Positions 53,587 to 62,726 of a stretch of DNA of 64,000 bases are shown here, piece after piece. Position 1 is the first letter of the stretch. Each line of letters opens with the position of its first letter. Position numbers and translations under genes: made by a program. The notes under the pieces were generated by a model. It did no database searches, had not been told where the DNA came from, and saw nothing but the letters and a program-made list of their open reading frames with translations. This DNA comes from Marinoscillum sp964351625. Lineage in GTDB: Bacteria; Bacteroidota; Bacteroidia; Cytophagales; Cyclobacteriaceae. The stretch is from NCBI GenBank assembly GCA_964351625.1, contig CAYGOV010000017.1, positions 1 through 64,000 on the forward strand, written 5' to 3'.

Positions 53587-53754
53587 AATGAAATCAGGTA
53601 GCTATTCTTAATACTCTTGCTTTTTTAACCATAATCTATGGTGAAAATATTAGTTGAATGAATTTTGTAATAAAAATTCTCACCTAGCTTAAGTAGATTA
53701 TGTCAGTTTAGCATAAAGACAAACATTTAATTAAACATTATTTCTAGTAAAAAA

Positions 53755-55410
53755 TTGAACCAATTCGTCTCAATCTATTCTTACTTAATAATTACTCTAT
53801 TATCATCTAATGCTTTTAGTCAGAATATATTGATAATTACTGCTGACGATTTAAACTATAACTCTCTGGGGTTTGCTGGATGTGATATTGAAAATATTTC
53901 ACCCAATCTAGATTCACTGGCTTCCAAAAGTCTTGTTTATGAGAATTTCTTCGTTTCCACCTCGATTTGCCACCCATCAAGGCAATCAATTTTGACAGGA
54001 AAATATCCTCATAATTATGGCAGTGTGGGATTTAAGCCTATTGGGCCAGATAATATCACCCTTGTAGAAGCATTACAAGATGTAGGATATTTCACTGGGA
54101 TGATAGGAAAAATTGGGCACGCTACACCAGCAGAGAAATTTCCCTGGGATTATAAAGTTGACAAAAGTAATGAGGGAATCGGCCTAGGGAGATCTCCATC
54201 AAAGTTTGAAAAATTTACTGATGCCTTTTTTACGTCAGTCCCAGATGACCAACCTTTTCTCTTGATAGTAAATTCGAGTGATCCCCATCGTCCTTTTGCC
54301 AATAGCTCTGAGGAAAAAAGACTTCTTCAAACGAGTTGGTCAAATCGTGAACCTCCTGAATTGAATAGAATCATTACTCCAGAGGAGATTCAAATTCCAT
54401 ATTGGCTTCCTGAAGAGGATAGCATCAAAGAAGATTATGCTAATTACTACACTTCCGTTTTTAGATTAGATGAGACAGTTGGTCGAATATTAACAAGCTT
54501 AAGAAATAGTAAATTCAGTGAAAATACAATTATCATTTTTTTATCAGATCATGGAGCTCCTTTCCCTCTTGCTAAGTCCAATGTCTATGTTAATAGTCTA
54601 AAATCGAACTTAATTATAAACTGGAAAAATCAAATACTGCCTAGAATAGATTCTAACAACTTCATTTCAGCTATCGATCTATACCCCACTATCTGGGACC
54701 TACTAGACTTACCAGAATCGGTGAAAGATGAAAATTTAGATGGCACTTCATTTAAAGAATCAATCTTCGATGTATCAAATGAATTTTCAAAAAAAAGCTA
54801 CTCTTTATTTAATGAGACTGCTGGAGAAAAAGTGTACGAGATGAGATCTGTAAGTACTGATAAATACCATTACATCTATAATCAATGGCCCACTATGGGT
54901 GAGGAATTCAAATTTAGACCTGGGCTTACTTTCAAGACCATTGAAATGATTATGACAGACGATAGTGTCGCAAAATCAATTTATGATAAAACTGTATTCC
55001 GCACAAAGGAGGAATTGTATCTTCCAGCAGATGATGAAAATACCATGAATGTTGCAAAACTTGCTGGATACAGTTCGCTGATAGATGAAGCTCGTAAGGA
55101 GTTATTGAGTATGATGAATTATTATCATGATCCGCTTTATGAATTAGTGAAGTTTGATTTGGAAAACCCTTTTAAAATTAATTCAGAAAACCCTTTAGTT
55201 GAGCTCTATCCAAATCCAGCAATCCAATCAATCTCCATAAAAACCAATCTAGTAGAATATAGTCTTATGCTATTTGATTCTATAGGTCGTTCAATAGAGT
55301 TTAAATTAGATGAAAATGAGATTGATATATCGAACTTTAAAAAGGGACTTTATATACTTCGTATAAATACAGATAATATAAGCTTTAATAAAAAATTTCT
55401 TAAAAGATGA
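53755..55410 (+). CDS. Secreted sulfatase with T9SS sorting tail (TTG start)
   Basis: A 551-residue type I sulfatase with a signal peptide at residues 1-22 (ending NAFSQ). Metal ligands are D31-D32 in ITADDLNYN and the formylglycine motif is C72-H-P-S-R76, fully canonical. FLSDHGAPFPLAKSNVY supplies the later metal site. The C-terminus is a T9SS tail (ELYPNPAIQ, KKGLYILRI). The start is TTG at 53755; no ATG precedes it in frame and later ones would lose the signal. A 168-bp A+T-rich gap without a gene precedes it. It pairs with the sulfatase at 50.9 kb, differing in active-site motif and so probably in substrate. Confidence 0.92.
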   Translation: MNQFVSIYSYLIITLLSSNAFSQNILIITADDLNYNSLGFAGCDIENISPNLDSLASKSLVYENFFVSTSICHPSRQSILTGKYPHNYGSVGFKPIGPDNITLVEALQDVGYFTGMIGKIGHATPAEKFPWDYKVDKSNEGIGLGRSPSKFEKFTDAFFTSVPDDQPFLLIVNSSDPHRPFANSSEEKRLLQTSWSNREPPELNRIITPEEIQIPYWLPEEDSIKEDYANYYTSVFRLDETVGRILTSLRNSKFSENTIIIFLSDHGAPFPLAKSNVYVNSLKSNLIINWKNQILPRIDSNNFISAIDLYPTIWDLLDLPESVKDENLDGTSFKESIFDVSNEFSKKSYSLFNETAGEKVYEMRSVSTDKYHYIYNQWPTMGEEFKFRPGLTFKTIEMIMTDDSVAKSIYDKTVFRTKEELYLPADDENTMNVAKLAGYSSLIDEARKELLSMMNYYHDPLYELVKFDLENPFKINSENPLVELYPNPAIQSISIKTNLVEYSLMLFDSIGRSIEFKLDENEIDISNFKKGLYILRINTDNISFNKKFLKR

Positions 55411-55462
55411 AAATCGTAGAAGTCAGCTAAGCATACTATATCCCTTTTTTATGAAAGTCTAT

Positions 55463-55945
55463 TCATTTTTTAGACTCTAGCATTTTATTCAAATCTGCAT
55501 ATAAAATTCTTCCTCCTTCTATAGCTAAAAGGATAAATGGAAGACCGAAAAGAGTTTTTAGCAAGTGAGAGCATAATTGCTGCCAATGAACTAAATCCAA
55601 AAATCCAAAAATTATTCTACCTGTTAACAAGATCAAAACCAAACTAGCTAAACATATAATTAAAATTTTTCTTGCTCTTGAATTACCAAACAAAAAATGA
55701 ATAAATAATAAATGAAGCAATAAGTATATTGGGTAATATAAAAGTCCACCAATATTCTTTTGAAAGAAAACTGTTCTTTCATAGTTGATATTCATCCATT
55801 CAAAAATAGAATTCGGATTGATATTAACTAAGTCCAATAGATAAAGTGTGGTTGCTGAAAAGAATTTCAAAATCCAATTTTTCAACAACCCAAATAAGAT
55901 TATTATAAAAAGTACGAAAATTGAAAATACTCTATTAATGCTCAT
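55463..55945 (-). CDS. Exosortase-associated membrane protein
   Basis: A 160-residue membrane protein with four or five hydrophobic helices (about residues 5-24, 60-80, 85-105, 118-140). It follows the exosortase gene with an 11-bp overlap. Bacteroidota exosortases are usually accompanied by such a small membrane partner (exosortase system-associated protein), and its size and position fit that group; I cannot assign the exact subfamily. The ATG at 55945 is used in place of a TTG four codons upstream. Confidence 0.68.
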   Translation of the reverse strand: MSINRVFSIFVLFIIILFGLLKNWILKFFSATTLYLLDLVNINPNSIFEWMNINYERTVFFQKNIGGLLYYPIYLLLHLLFIHFLFGNSRARKILIICLASLVLILLTGRIIFGFLDLVHWQQLCSHLLKTLFGLPFILLAIEGGRILYADLNKMLESKK

Positions 55946-56492
55946 TCCGATGAACAATATTTCCTATACCTGAATATCTGTTCAGCCAGAATCTCCAAAT
56001 TAGGAATACCATTGAATAAACTACTAATACGTAAGTGTACTTATGATTAAAATCGAACGTTTCTCGGAAAAACATATAATTTAAGGCTAGTATAACCTCT
56101 CGGATAACATTAAGTAAATAAATCAAAATTGATCCAATAATGATAAAGGTCAATTTATAATTCCACTTTCCTGGAAACGCGATAATAAAACCCATGAACA
56201 ACGCTATTAATTCTATCCCATTACATCCATCAGCCACTGACAACACTGGAGTACCATCAACATAAACATAGCGGCTATTAATTCCAGGTCCGTCGGGTCT
56301 AAATTGAGTGTTGGTATCGTGACCTAATATTGCAAGGCATGTTCTAGTCAAATCCACTACCCTCATTGACATCCAATGGTCAACGCGACCATCAGGCCTA
56401 ACAAAGCCTTGGTATAAAATCAACCAGCCGAAAAACAAAATTATTATCCTAATAATAAAGGTTCGTAAAATTGTTTTTAGATTTTGTTTCAT
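55935..56492 (-). CDS. Exosortase/archaeosortase family transpeptidase
   Basis: A 185-residue inner-membrane protein with about six helices and the catalytic triad of the family: C90 in ADGCNGIEL, R131 in NVIREVIL and H150 in DFNHKY. Exosortases are thought to recognise short C-terminal signals (such as PEP-CTERM) on exported proteins and process or attach them, and they occur within exopolysaccharide loci. No protein in this window shows an obvious matching C-terminal signal. The subtype (Bacteroidota XrtF/XrtX-like) is uncertain. A fragment of a second copy lies at 38116-38265. Confidence 0.88.
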   Translation of the reverse strand: MKQNLKTILRTFIIRIIILFFGWLILYQGFVRPDGRVDHWMSMRVVDLTRTCLAILGHDTNTQFRPDGPGINSRYVYVDGTPVLSVADGCNGIELIALFMGFIIAFPGKWNYKLTFIIIGSILIYLLNVIREVILALNYMFFRETFDFNHKYTYVLVVYSMVFLIWRFWLNRYSGIGNIVHRNEH

Positions 56493-56663
56493 TTTATGAT
56501 ATTCTTAAGAATTTACAAATAAATTCAATTAAAAGAGGAATTAGTCCACAGCAGTTTGTACTTGACAATGAGAATCAAGCCAACGGAGAACATCACAACT
56601 TTGCCACTTTTAACAACAAGAGTATTGTAATGAATAGCTGAAATATTTAAAATTGAAAAACTG

Positions 56664-56693
56664 TACGAAGAAGGGATAGGTTACACGGTTAAA
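56664..56693 (+). repeat. Direct repeat copy 2 flanking the esterase-sulfatase-exosortase segment
   Basis: A 30-bp match to 52718-52746, with the shared exact core GGATAGGTTACACG at 56674-56687. It lies in the 247-bp intergenic gap between the exosortase and polymerase genes; nothing else is seen in that gap. Confidence 0.7.
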
Positions 56694-56739
56694 ACCAATT
56701 AAACATATTGGCAATAATTAATATAAATAAAGAACGCGA

Positions 56740-58014
56740 TTAGATTTTCCCGACGGTCCCATTAATCTTATCTAGACTTTTAAGCGCTATTGCCATCGAA
56801 AAAAGAATTACAGGATAAGAGTTCATGAATATTGGCTTGGTAAAATGAAAGATGACCATCGCTGCTATCATGCCGATAAAATATTGTTTATCATATTGGC
56901 TATCTTCCTCCTTAATAGAAGATTTATATACCATTCTGAGTAGGAGTGAATAAATAATTATCCCCATAAGCCCAAACTCACCAAGTATAGAAGCAAAATT
57001 ACTTTCATAAACACCCTGCATCTCAGTAAAATGTCTATTCGTTAACCCGTACTTCTGATAAACCTTACTTCCCTCGGAAAACTTAGTTCCAAATGAACCT
57101 GCTCCAGCGCCAATAGGAAAATTGTTTCGAGCTATTACCGTAGAATAATAGAGCAGCAAACCTCTCGTATAATTTGATTCATCCACAGATATGGTTTGGG
57201 CAATATTCGTTTTAGTTTTTTCGTAAAGCTCTGTGTCTTTCAAAAGAATTACGGAAAATACGGTAATTAAAAGAAATAAAGAGATTACAAAAGATCGCAA
57301 TATGAAGCCAAAATGTTGTTTTGTAAATATGGAAAATGTGATCGGTAAAAGTAAAAGAGGTGTTCTACTACCAGTTAAGAAAACTAATGCTATAAAAATT
57401 ATTGTTACTATCCCATATTTGAGATATGTTAGCTTTTTACCATCGTAAAGCAAATAGTATAGATAAAAAACTCCTAAAGTGATTCCAATATTATTTGGTT
57501 GTACTTGGAACCCTGCTAGACGCAAAAAATCGTTTCGATAGACAAGCTCAAAGCCTACCCAGTTATTAAATCTCTCCTGAAAAATCAGATTAATAATTAC
57601 ACCTATTGTCGTAATCCATAATATTGCAAGAAAACACTTTTTTAGTGTGTTAGGGTATTCCTTAAACAACCACACAAACGCAAAAACCAAAATGAAAAAT
57701 TTCAAATGTATTATATTTTGGAGAATTACGTTAATCAAATAAAAGTTTATCCCCAGGAAAGAAATAGCAGTAAAATACGCGTAAGCTACGAAAACGAAAA
57801 AAACTGTTAATTTAAATTTTTGAAGAAATAGCAATCTCAAACCAAAGACTAAAAAAACTAACCCCACCAAGAGCTCATCGAAATTTGATAAAAAGCCAAT
57901 TCCTGTAATTGCTTGAAGAAAATTTTGGAAAAGCACAATAAATATTATTGGAATTGCAACAATAATATTTACGAATGCACTTTTTTTCTGGTTATTATTA
58001 AAGTGTAATTCCAA
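56740..58014 (-). CDS. O-antigen polymerase/ligase-like membrane protein (Wzy)
   Basis: A 424-residue protein with about eleven hydrophobic helices and one long periplasmic loop (around residues 260-340, including GAGAGSFGTKFSEGS), the Wzy/WaaL pattern. The segment LTGSRTPLLLLPITF fits the Wzy_C motif. It would polymerise lipid-linked repeat units on the periplasmic side, together with the Wzx flippase at 60.2 kb. Its start is TTG at 58014 and it overlaps the upstream sulfotransferase by 17 bp. Confidence 0.85.
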   Translation of the reverse strand: MELHFNNNQKKSAFVNIIVAIPIIFIVLFQNFLQAITGIGFLSNFDELLVGLVFLVFGLRLLFLQKFKLTVFFVFVAYAYFTAISFLGINFYLINVILQNIIHLKFFILVFAFVWLFKEYPNTLKKCFLAILWITTIGVIINLIFQERFNNWVGFELVYRNDFLRLAGFQVQPNNIGITLGVFYLYYLLYDGKKLTYLKYGIVTIIFIALVFLTGSRTPLLLLPITFSIFTKQHFGFILRSFVISLFLLITVFSVILLKDTELYEKTKTNIAQTISVDESNYTRGLLLYYSTVIARNNFPIGAGAGSFGTKFSEGSKVYQKYGLTNRHFTEMQGVYESNFASILGEFGLMGIIIYSLLLRMVYKSSIKEEDSQYDKQYFIGMIAAMVIFHFTKPIFMNSYPVILFSMAIALKSLDKINGTVGKI

Positions 58015-58873
58015 AATCTTTTCTTAATTTTTCTAAATCATTTTTAAAATACTGATCTGTCAATAATTTATTTTCATCCGTCATCTTAACTTTTTCTTTC
58101 ATTGTGTTTTTGCTCATTAACCATGGCATAAAAATAGACCTAAGAGAAACTATCAAATTTCGAGGAATTATAATTCTTAATGTTTTCTTAATCAGACTAT
58201 CTTGATTTTTTACTATCCGAGTAATAAACCATTGTATGATGCGGTATTTTGATTTGCCCCCCTCATTAAATTTCTTGTCTGTGTCTACCTGAATCAAATC
58301 CAGACCTAAAAAATCATAAACTTTATTTAGAGTACCTTTTACATCTCGACTCAATTCCTCAGTGGTTAAAACAAGTAAGTTAGATCTCTCAAATACCTCC
58401 AGCCACTTAGTTAAATGCTGGTGATATAATCCATTTCTAAAATACGCTAGGTCGTATAATTCTCTAAAAGACAAGTTTGGACGCCAATCTCTTTTCATAG
58501 ATTCAATAAAACTCACCTCTTCTTTCTCCCATCCATGTTTTATAGCGTGTCGGTATGCTGAATATGCCCGATCAGAAGGATTCCTGAGAATCGCAATTAA
58601 CTTCATAGAAGAATTATAACTTCTTACGCGTTCAGGAACTTCTATTCCTGGTAGTAGGTGAGCATGCGATGTTAGAATAACTTTCTTCGTTTCACAATTA
58701 GGGAAAAACGAATGAAACTCATTTTTCCCTTTATCAAACAATCTTCTTTCTAGAAAAAAATTGGTTTCTTTAATCTTCGAAGTGCATACATCTGGATGCT
58801 GCTGAAGGTAATAAAATAACGAAGTTGTTCCGCCTTTTTGAGTTCCTATGATTAACGTGTTCACCAATAACAT
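57998..58873 (-). CDS. Sulfotransferase, heparan-sulfate NST-like
   Basis: A 291-residue protein. The 5'-PAPS loop is GTQKGGTTSLFYYLQQHP (residues 9-26) and the 3'-phosphate motif is AILRNPSDRAYSAYRHA. The arrangement is that of the bacterial relatives of heparan sulfate N-/O-sulfotransferases. It would sulfate sugars of the surface polymer. It overlaps the polymerase gene by 17 bp, so the two are coupled, and it is divergent from the next sulfotransferase by 45 bp. Confidence 0.92.
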   Translation of the reverse strand: MLLVNTLIIGTQKGGTTSLFYYLQQHPDVCTSKIKETNFFLERRLFDKGKNEFHSFFPNCETKKVILTSHAHLLPGIEVPERVRSYNSSMKLIAILRNPSDRAYSAYRHAIKHGWEKEEVSFIESMKRDWRPNLSFRELYDLAYFRNGLYHQHLTKWLEVFERSNLLVLTTEELSRDVKGTLNKVYDFLGLDLIQVDTDKKFNEGGKSKYRIIQWFITRIVKNQDSLIKKTLRIIIPRNLIVSLRSIFMPWLMSKNTMKEKVKMTDENKLLTDQYFKNDLEKLRKDFGITL

Positions 58874-58918
58874 TTTGCTAAATTACAGTTAAAAGGAATT
58901 AACTCACTAGTTTTACAC

Positions 58919-59527
58919 ATGCAAAAAGTTTTTGGAATAGGGTTTCATAAAACAGGAACTACGACACTAGAATCTGTTCTTACGAACCTAGGATACAAGG
59001 TGTGTGGTCCAAAGCGTGAACTTTTAGACTCAATAAAGTCTAACGATCTTAAACATATTTTTCAATTAGTTGAAAAATATGATGCCTTTGAAGACGTTCC
59101 ATGGCCTTTGATCTTTACAGAACTTGATCGTAAATATCCCAATAGTAAATTTATTTTAACGACAAGAGATTCTGATAAATGGATAAAGAGTATTGTGAAA
59201 CATTTCGGTTCTTCAAAAACCAAAATGAGAGAATTCATTTATGGAGTTGGCGATCCTCGAGGTAATGAAGAAATTTACATCGAACGTTATATAAACCACA
59301 ATGAATCTGTAAAGGCTTACTTCAAAGATAGACCAAATGATTTATTGATAATAGACTGGTCCAAAGAGAATGATCTATCCAGAATCTATGACTTCTTAAA
59401 CATAGAATTACCGCCAAATAGAGTGCCACATAGTAATAGTGGAGATGCCAGAAAGTATGAATATATTAGAAAAATAAAGTCAAATTTTAAAGTTGGGCTA
59501 AAATCCTTTTTCGCGAAATTAAAATGA
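58919..59527 (+). CDS. Short sulfotransferase family protein
   Basis: A 202-residue P-loop protein. The PAPS loop is GFHKTGTTTLESVL (residues 7-20) and the 3'-phosphate motif is FILTTRDSDKWIKSI. FEDVPWPLIFTELDRKYP is typical of the small sulfotransferase group (Sulfotransfer_4-like). The third sulfotransferase of this locus, it suggests more than one sulfation position. It overlaps the next gene by 4 bp (ATGA), and the two are plus-strand islands inside a minus-strand cluster. Confidence 0.88.
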   Translation: MQKVFGIGFHKTGTTTLESVLTNLGYKVCGPKRELLDSIKSNDLKHIFQLVEKYDAFEDVPWPLIFTELDRKYPNSKFILTTRDSDKWIKSIVKHFGSSKTKMREFIYGVGDPRGNEEIYIERYINHNESVKAYFKDRPNDLLIIDWSKENDLSRIYDFLNIELPPNRVPHSNSGDARKYEYIRKIKSNFKVGLKSFFAKLK

Positions 59528-60210
59528 CATTAAAAAGAAATGACATTGAAGGTGACTCTGGAATTCTAATGTCGTTGGAGAATAAACCCAACCTTTTGGT
59601 TTCATTTGGAGGAATTAGACAAGGTATAGGAATACCCACCTTTGAGTTTTTCAATTCTCTATCGGATATTAATTGTGATAAGGTGTTTATTAGAGACTTC
59701 AATCAAGCTTGGTATCAATTAGGTGTTGATGATGAAATAAATTCATGGAATGAATTAAAAAATATTTTAGAAAAACTAATAGAAGATAATAAATATAAGA
59801 ATGTGCTGTTTCTAGGTAATTCTATGGGTGGATATGCAGCTATGATGTTCGGCACAATGCTACAAGTGAATCAAGTAGTTGCATTTGCGCCACAGACATT
59901 CATCAATAAAAGCAAAAGGCTTCTACATTTAGATTTTAGGTGGGAAAAGCAAATAAGAAGCGTACATCAAAGCGCTAAGAAGTCCGGTTTTATTTTAAAT
60001 CTGAAATCTCACCTTAAAAATCTTAAATCTTCAACCCTGATAGACATCTATTTCTCCGATATACACAGATTAGATAGAATTCATGCAAACCAATTATCCA
60101 AATCAAAAAATGTTACTTTACATCCACTTAAAGAAGGGGGTCATGCAGTAGTTAAAGGATTAAGGGACAGTGGAGCTCTTAAAAAGATTATAAAAGACAC
60201 CTTTTCTTAA
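59524..60210 (+). CDS. Alpha/beta-hydrolase-fold protein linked to a sulfotransferase
   Basis: A 228-residue soluble protein. The nucleophile elbow is GNSMGGYAAMMFG, with Ser in G-x-S-x-G. A C-terminal HPLKEGGHAVVKGL provides a His at the expected place, and an Asp lies in DIYFSDIHRLD. The fold is alpha/beta hydrolase, but the substrate is unknown; it could be an esterase or acyltransferase acting on the polymer. The 4-bp overlap with the sulfotransferase indicates a joint role. No signal peptide is seen. Confidence 0.75.
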   Translation: MTLKRNDIEGDSGILMSLENKPNLLVSFGGIRQGIGIPTFEFFNSLSDINCDKVFIRDFNQAWYQLGVDDEINSWNELKNILEKLIEDNKYKNVLFLGNSMGGYAAMMFGTMLQVNQVVAFAPQTFINKSKRLLHLDFRWEKQIRSVHQSAKKSGFILNLKSHLKNLKSSTLIDIYFSDIHRLDRIHANQLSKSKNVTLHPLKEGGHAVVKGLRDSGALKKIIKDTFS

Positions 60211-60214
60211 TTTG

Positions 60215-61546
60215 TTATTTATTGATAAATGGGATGTAAAAAGTTCTAATCTTGTAGAATTTCCACACTAGAATCAAATTTCCTACATTCAGGATTATTT
60301 TAGCGGCAACTGCTCCCATCGCTGCACCGATGAGACCATATCTTGGAATCAAATAAATATTGATCAGAACATTTCCGGTTACGGAGAATATTTGAACAAC
60401 ATTGATAAATTTTTGCTTCCCGCTCATTGTTAAAATTTGACCTACAGGTCCAATATAGGAAGAGATAAAAAAGCCTGTTGCTAAAATCATAAGAGAGGAG
60501 TGTCCCTGGGTAAATTCCTCGCCAAAAATTTGCAAGATCGGATTACGTAAAAAAAACAGTATTATCAAAGCAGGCAAGACAGTATAAAAAATAATTTTTG
60601 TCGCTTTTAAAGAAATATTTTTAATCTTATTTAGATCATTTTCATAATAAGCTCTAGAAATTTGAGCGCCGGAAATAGAATTTAAAGCCAATTCTGGAAG
60701 CTGCAATAATGTGCTTATCTTCAATGCTACATTATAAATCCCAACACTAAATTCAGACATGTAAATCCCAAGCATGATACCATCCAACCACCCGTTGATG
60801 AATATCATAGTTGTTGTAGGTATTTGGGGCAACGAATAACTAATTAGTTCTTTAAATGAGAAGTTCTTGTCAGGTGCTTCTTTAATCGAATTCAATTTTC
60901 TTATCCACATAAAAGAACTAATAAAAGCGGCAATATACAAAGCGATCAAATAGGCTATAACCCCCATCATCGATGTATCCATAAAATCCATACACCCACA
61001 AACCAACAAGAATGATATGGTCACTAAGCTGAATAGGTTTCTTGATGCATTTGAAAAGAAACTATAAGGGCCTATCTGCTTTAATCCTCTAAAATTCTGA
61101 GCATTGACTGAAATCAAAGACAAAGGAAGTACCCCAAACGATATCAATTGAAATGCATCTATCAGTTTCTCATTATCAAATACCTCTATTGCCAGTTTGT
61201 AACTAAAAAAGTATAATAATAAATTGACCAACACTGATAAAGAACAGATAATCAACAGCACATTCACGTACAATGGCTTTACCTGTTGAATACTTCCATT
61301 GGTTTCAAACTTTGAAACCAATCGCATGGATGCTATATCAGTTCCAAACTTTCCAAGAATTGACGAAATGGTCAGAACTGCTAAAGAAAGAGAAAAAATC
61401 CCCCATGCTTCTGCTCCGTAATTACGTGTGACAATAAATGTAAACACATAAGCACATCCAAGGCCAAAAAGTTTGATCACAAACGCAAGTGCACCACCGC
61501 GGAGTAATTCAGATTTATTAAATCTTTGAATAACCTTCCTAATCAT
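60215..61546 (-). CDS. Wzx-type oligosaccharide flippase
   Basis: A 443-residue polytopic protein with about twelve to fourteen helices and the polysaccharide-synthesis transporter pattern: FVIKLFGLGCAYVFTFIVTRNYGAEAWGIFSLSLA at the start and YNVALKISTLLQLP in the middle. It moves undecaprenyl-linked repeat units across the inner membrane for Wzy-dependent assembly. It overlaps the GT4 gene upstream by 8 bp. With the Wzy-like polymerase it defines the locus as Wzx/Wzy-dependent; no Wza/Wzc export genes are in view. Confidence 0.92.
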   Translation of the reverse strand: MIRKVIQRFNKSELLRGGALAFVIKLFGLGCAYVFTFIVTRNYGAEAWGIFSLSLAVLTISSILGKFGTDIASMRLVSKFETNGSIQQVKPLYVNVLLIICSLSVLVNLLLYFFSYKLAIEVFDNEKLIDAFQLISFGVLPLSLISVNAQNFRGLKQIGPYSFFSNASRNLFSLVTISFLLVCGCMDFMDTSMMGVIAYLIALYIAAFISSFMWIRKLNSIKEAPDKNFSFKELISYSLPQIPTTTMIFINGWLDGIMLGIYMSEFSVGIYNVALKISTLLQLPELALNSISGAQISRAYYENDLNKIKNISLKATKIIFYTVLPALIILFFLRNPILQIFGEEFTQGHSSLMILATGFFISSYIGPVGQILTMSGKQKFINVVQIFSVTGNVLINIYLIPRYGLIGAAMGAVAAKIILNVGNLILVWKFYKIRTFYIPFINK

Positions 61547-62726
61547 TTAAAACTTTGGAATAAAATTCAATAAGTTTTTTACTTTCTACTTCCCAAGAAA
61601 GATTATTTTTAACTCGATCATATCCGAATTCTCCCATTTCAATCCTTTTATTGCTATTATCTAATAATGAAGAAATAGCATCTGCAAATGCTTGGATATT
61701 GTTATGCTCAACATATAGCGAAGCATCTTGTGCGGAAAATCGACCTTCATCCAAATCAAACTGAACAATTGGTTTCTTCAGAGCCATATACTCCATGATT
61801 TTATTCATGGTTGACATATTATTCATTGCCGAGGGTTTATCTGGATTTACACAAACATCAGCAGTATTTAAAATCGCAAGTAAGTCTTCGTCCGAAACCC
61901 TTCCATAAAAATCAAAAATATCATCAACATTTGAGTTTTTTGCATCTAACTTGATTTGAGCAAGGTAAATGCCAGATCCTATAATTGCATATCGTACATC
62001 ATCCCTTTTCTTTCTAAGCTCAACTGCAGCCTCAACTAATAAATCTAACCCCTCAGACTCTCCGATTACGCCTACATAGCCTATCAGATATTTCTTTCCA
62101 TGTTTATATTTTGAATCTCCCGAAAGGATTTTAAGTTTATCCAATTTAGGCCCACTTCTAACAATTGAAACTCTTGACGGAATCATACCACCTCGATCAA
62201 TCGCAACTTTCCGATAAGATTCGTTAGTTGAAATGGACCAATTTGCGACTTTAAAATTCAATTTCTCTACAAAGCACAATGCTTGATAAAAAAAACCCTT
62301 TTTATCGTATTTAGAAATGTAAAATTCTGGGTTCACATCATGATGGTCAAAAACATATTTCACGCCAAAAGCTTTAAAGAAAAAGGCAACAATGAATACT
62401 AAGTCTGGCGGATTGCAACCGTGAATAACATGAAAACGCTTTTTGAAAAAAATATTCAAGGATAACACAAACCAATAAAAAATTGCCTGTATATACTCTA
62501 CGATATATCCCAAAGCTCCACTTCCCTCCCTAAGTGGATGCCTATAGATATCTATCCCATTTATAATCTCTCTACTTTTAGAATAACCTTTCATTTTAGG
62601 GCAGATAATACTAATATCTGCACCATTCTCTTTCAGCGTGTTTGCTTCTTGCCACACACGCCTATCAAAAGGCACTGGTAGGTTTTCAACGATTATTAGA
62701 ATGTGTTTACCAGCAAATTCCTTCAT
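61539..62726 (-). CDS. GT4-family glycosyltransferase
   Basis: A 395-residue GT-B enzyme. It has ENLPVPFDRRVWQEA at the N-terminus, VFDHHDVNPEFY, then IGYVGVIGESEGLDLLVEAA and the sugar-nucleotide motif MNNMSTMNKIMEYMALKKPIVQFDL. The catalytic E-x7-E is replaced by KIMEYMALKKP, still with one acidic residue. The style is that of capsule/EPS transferases of the WcaI/WbuB kind. It overlaps the dehydrogenase gene by 20 bp and the flippase by 8 bp. Confidence 0.9.
   Translation of the reverse strand: MKEFAGKHILIIVENLPVPFDRRVWQEANTLKENGADISIICPKMKGYSKSREIINGIDIYRHPLREGSGALGYIVEYIQAIFYWFVLSLNIFFKKRFHVIHGCNPPDLVFIVAFFFKAFGVKYVFDHHDVNPEFYISKYDKKGFFYQALCFVEKLNFKVANWSISTNESYRKVAIDRGGMIPSRVSIVRSGPKLDKLKILSGDSKYKHGKKYLIGYVGVIGESEGLDLLVEAAVELRKKRDDVRYAIIGSGIYLAQIKLDAKNSNVDDIFDFYGRVSDEDLLAILNTADVCVNPDKPSAMNNMSTMNKIMEYMALKKPIVQFDLDEGRFSAQDASLYVEHNNIQAFADAISSLLDNSNKRIEMGEFGYDRVKNNLSWEVESKKLIEFYSKVLND

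Noticed and set aside
52747..56663. Transposon or insertion sequence between the direct repeats
   Set aside because: No transposase or integrase gene and no terminal inverted repeats are present; only the direct repeats are reported.
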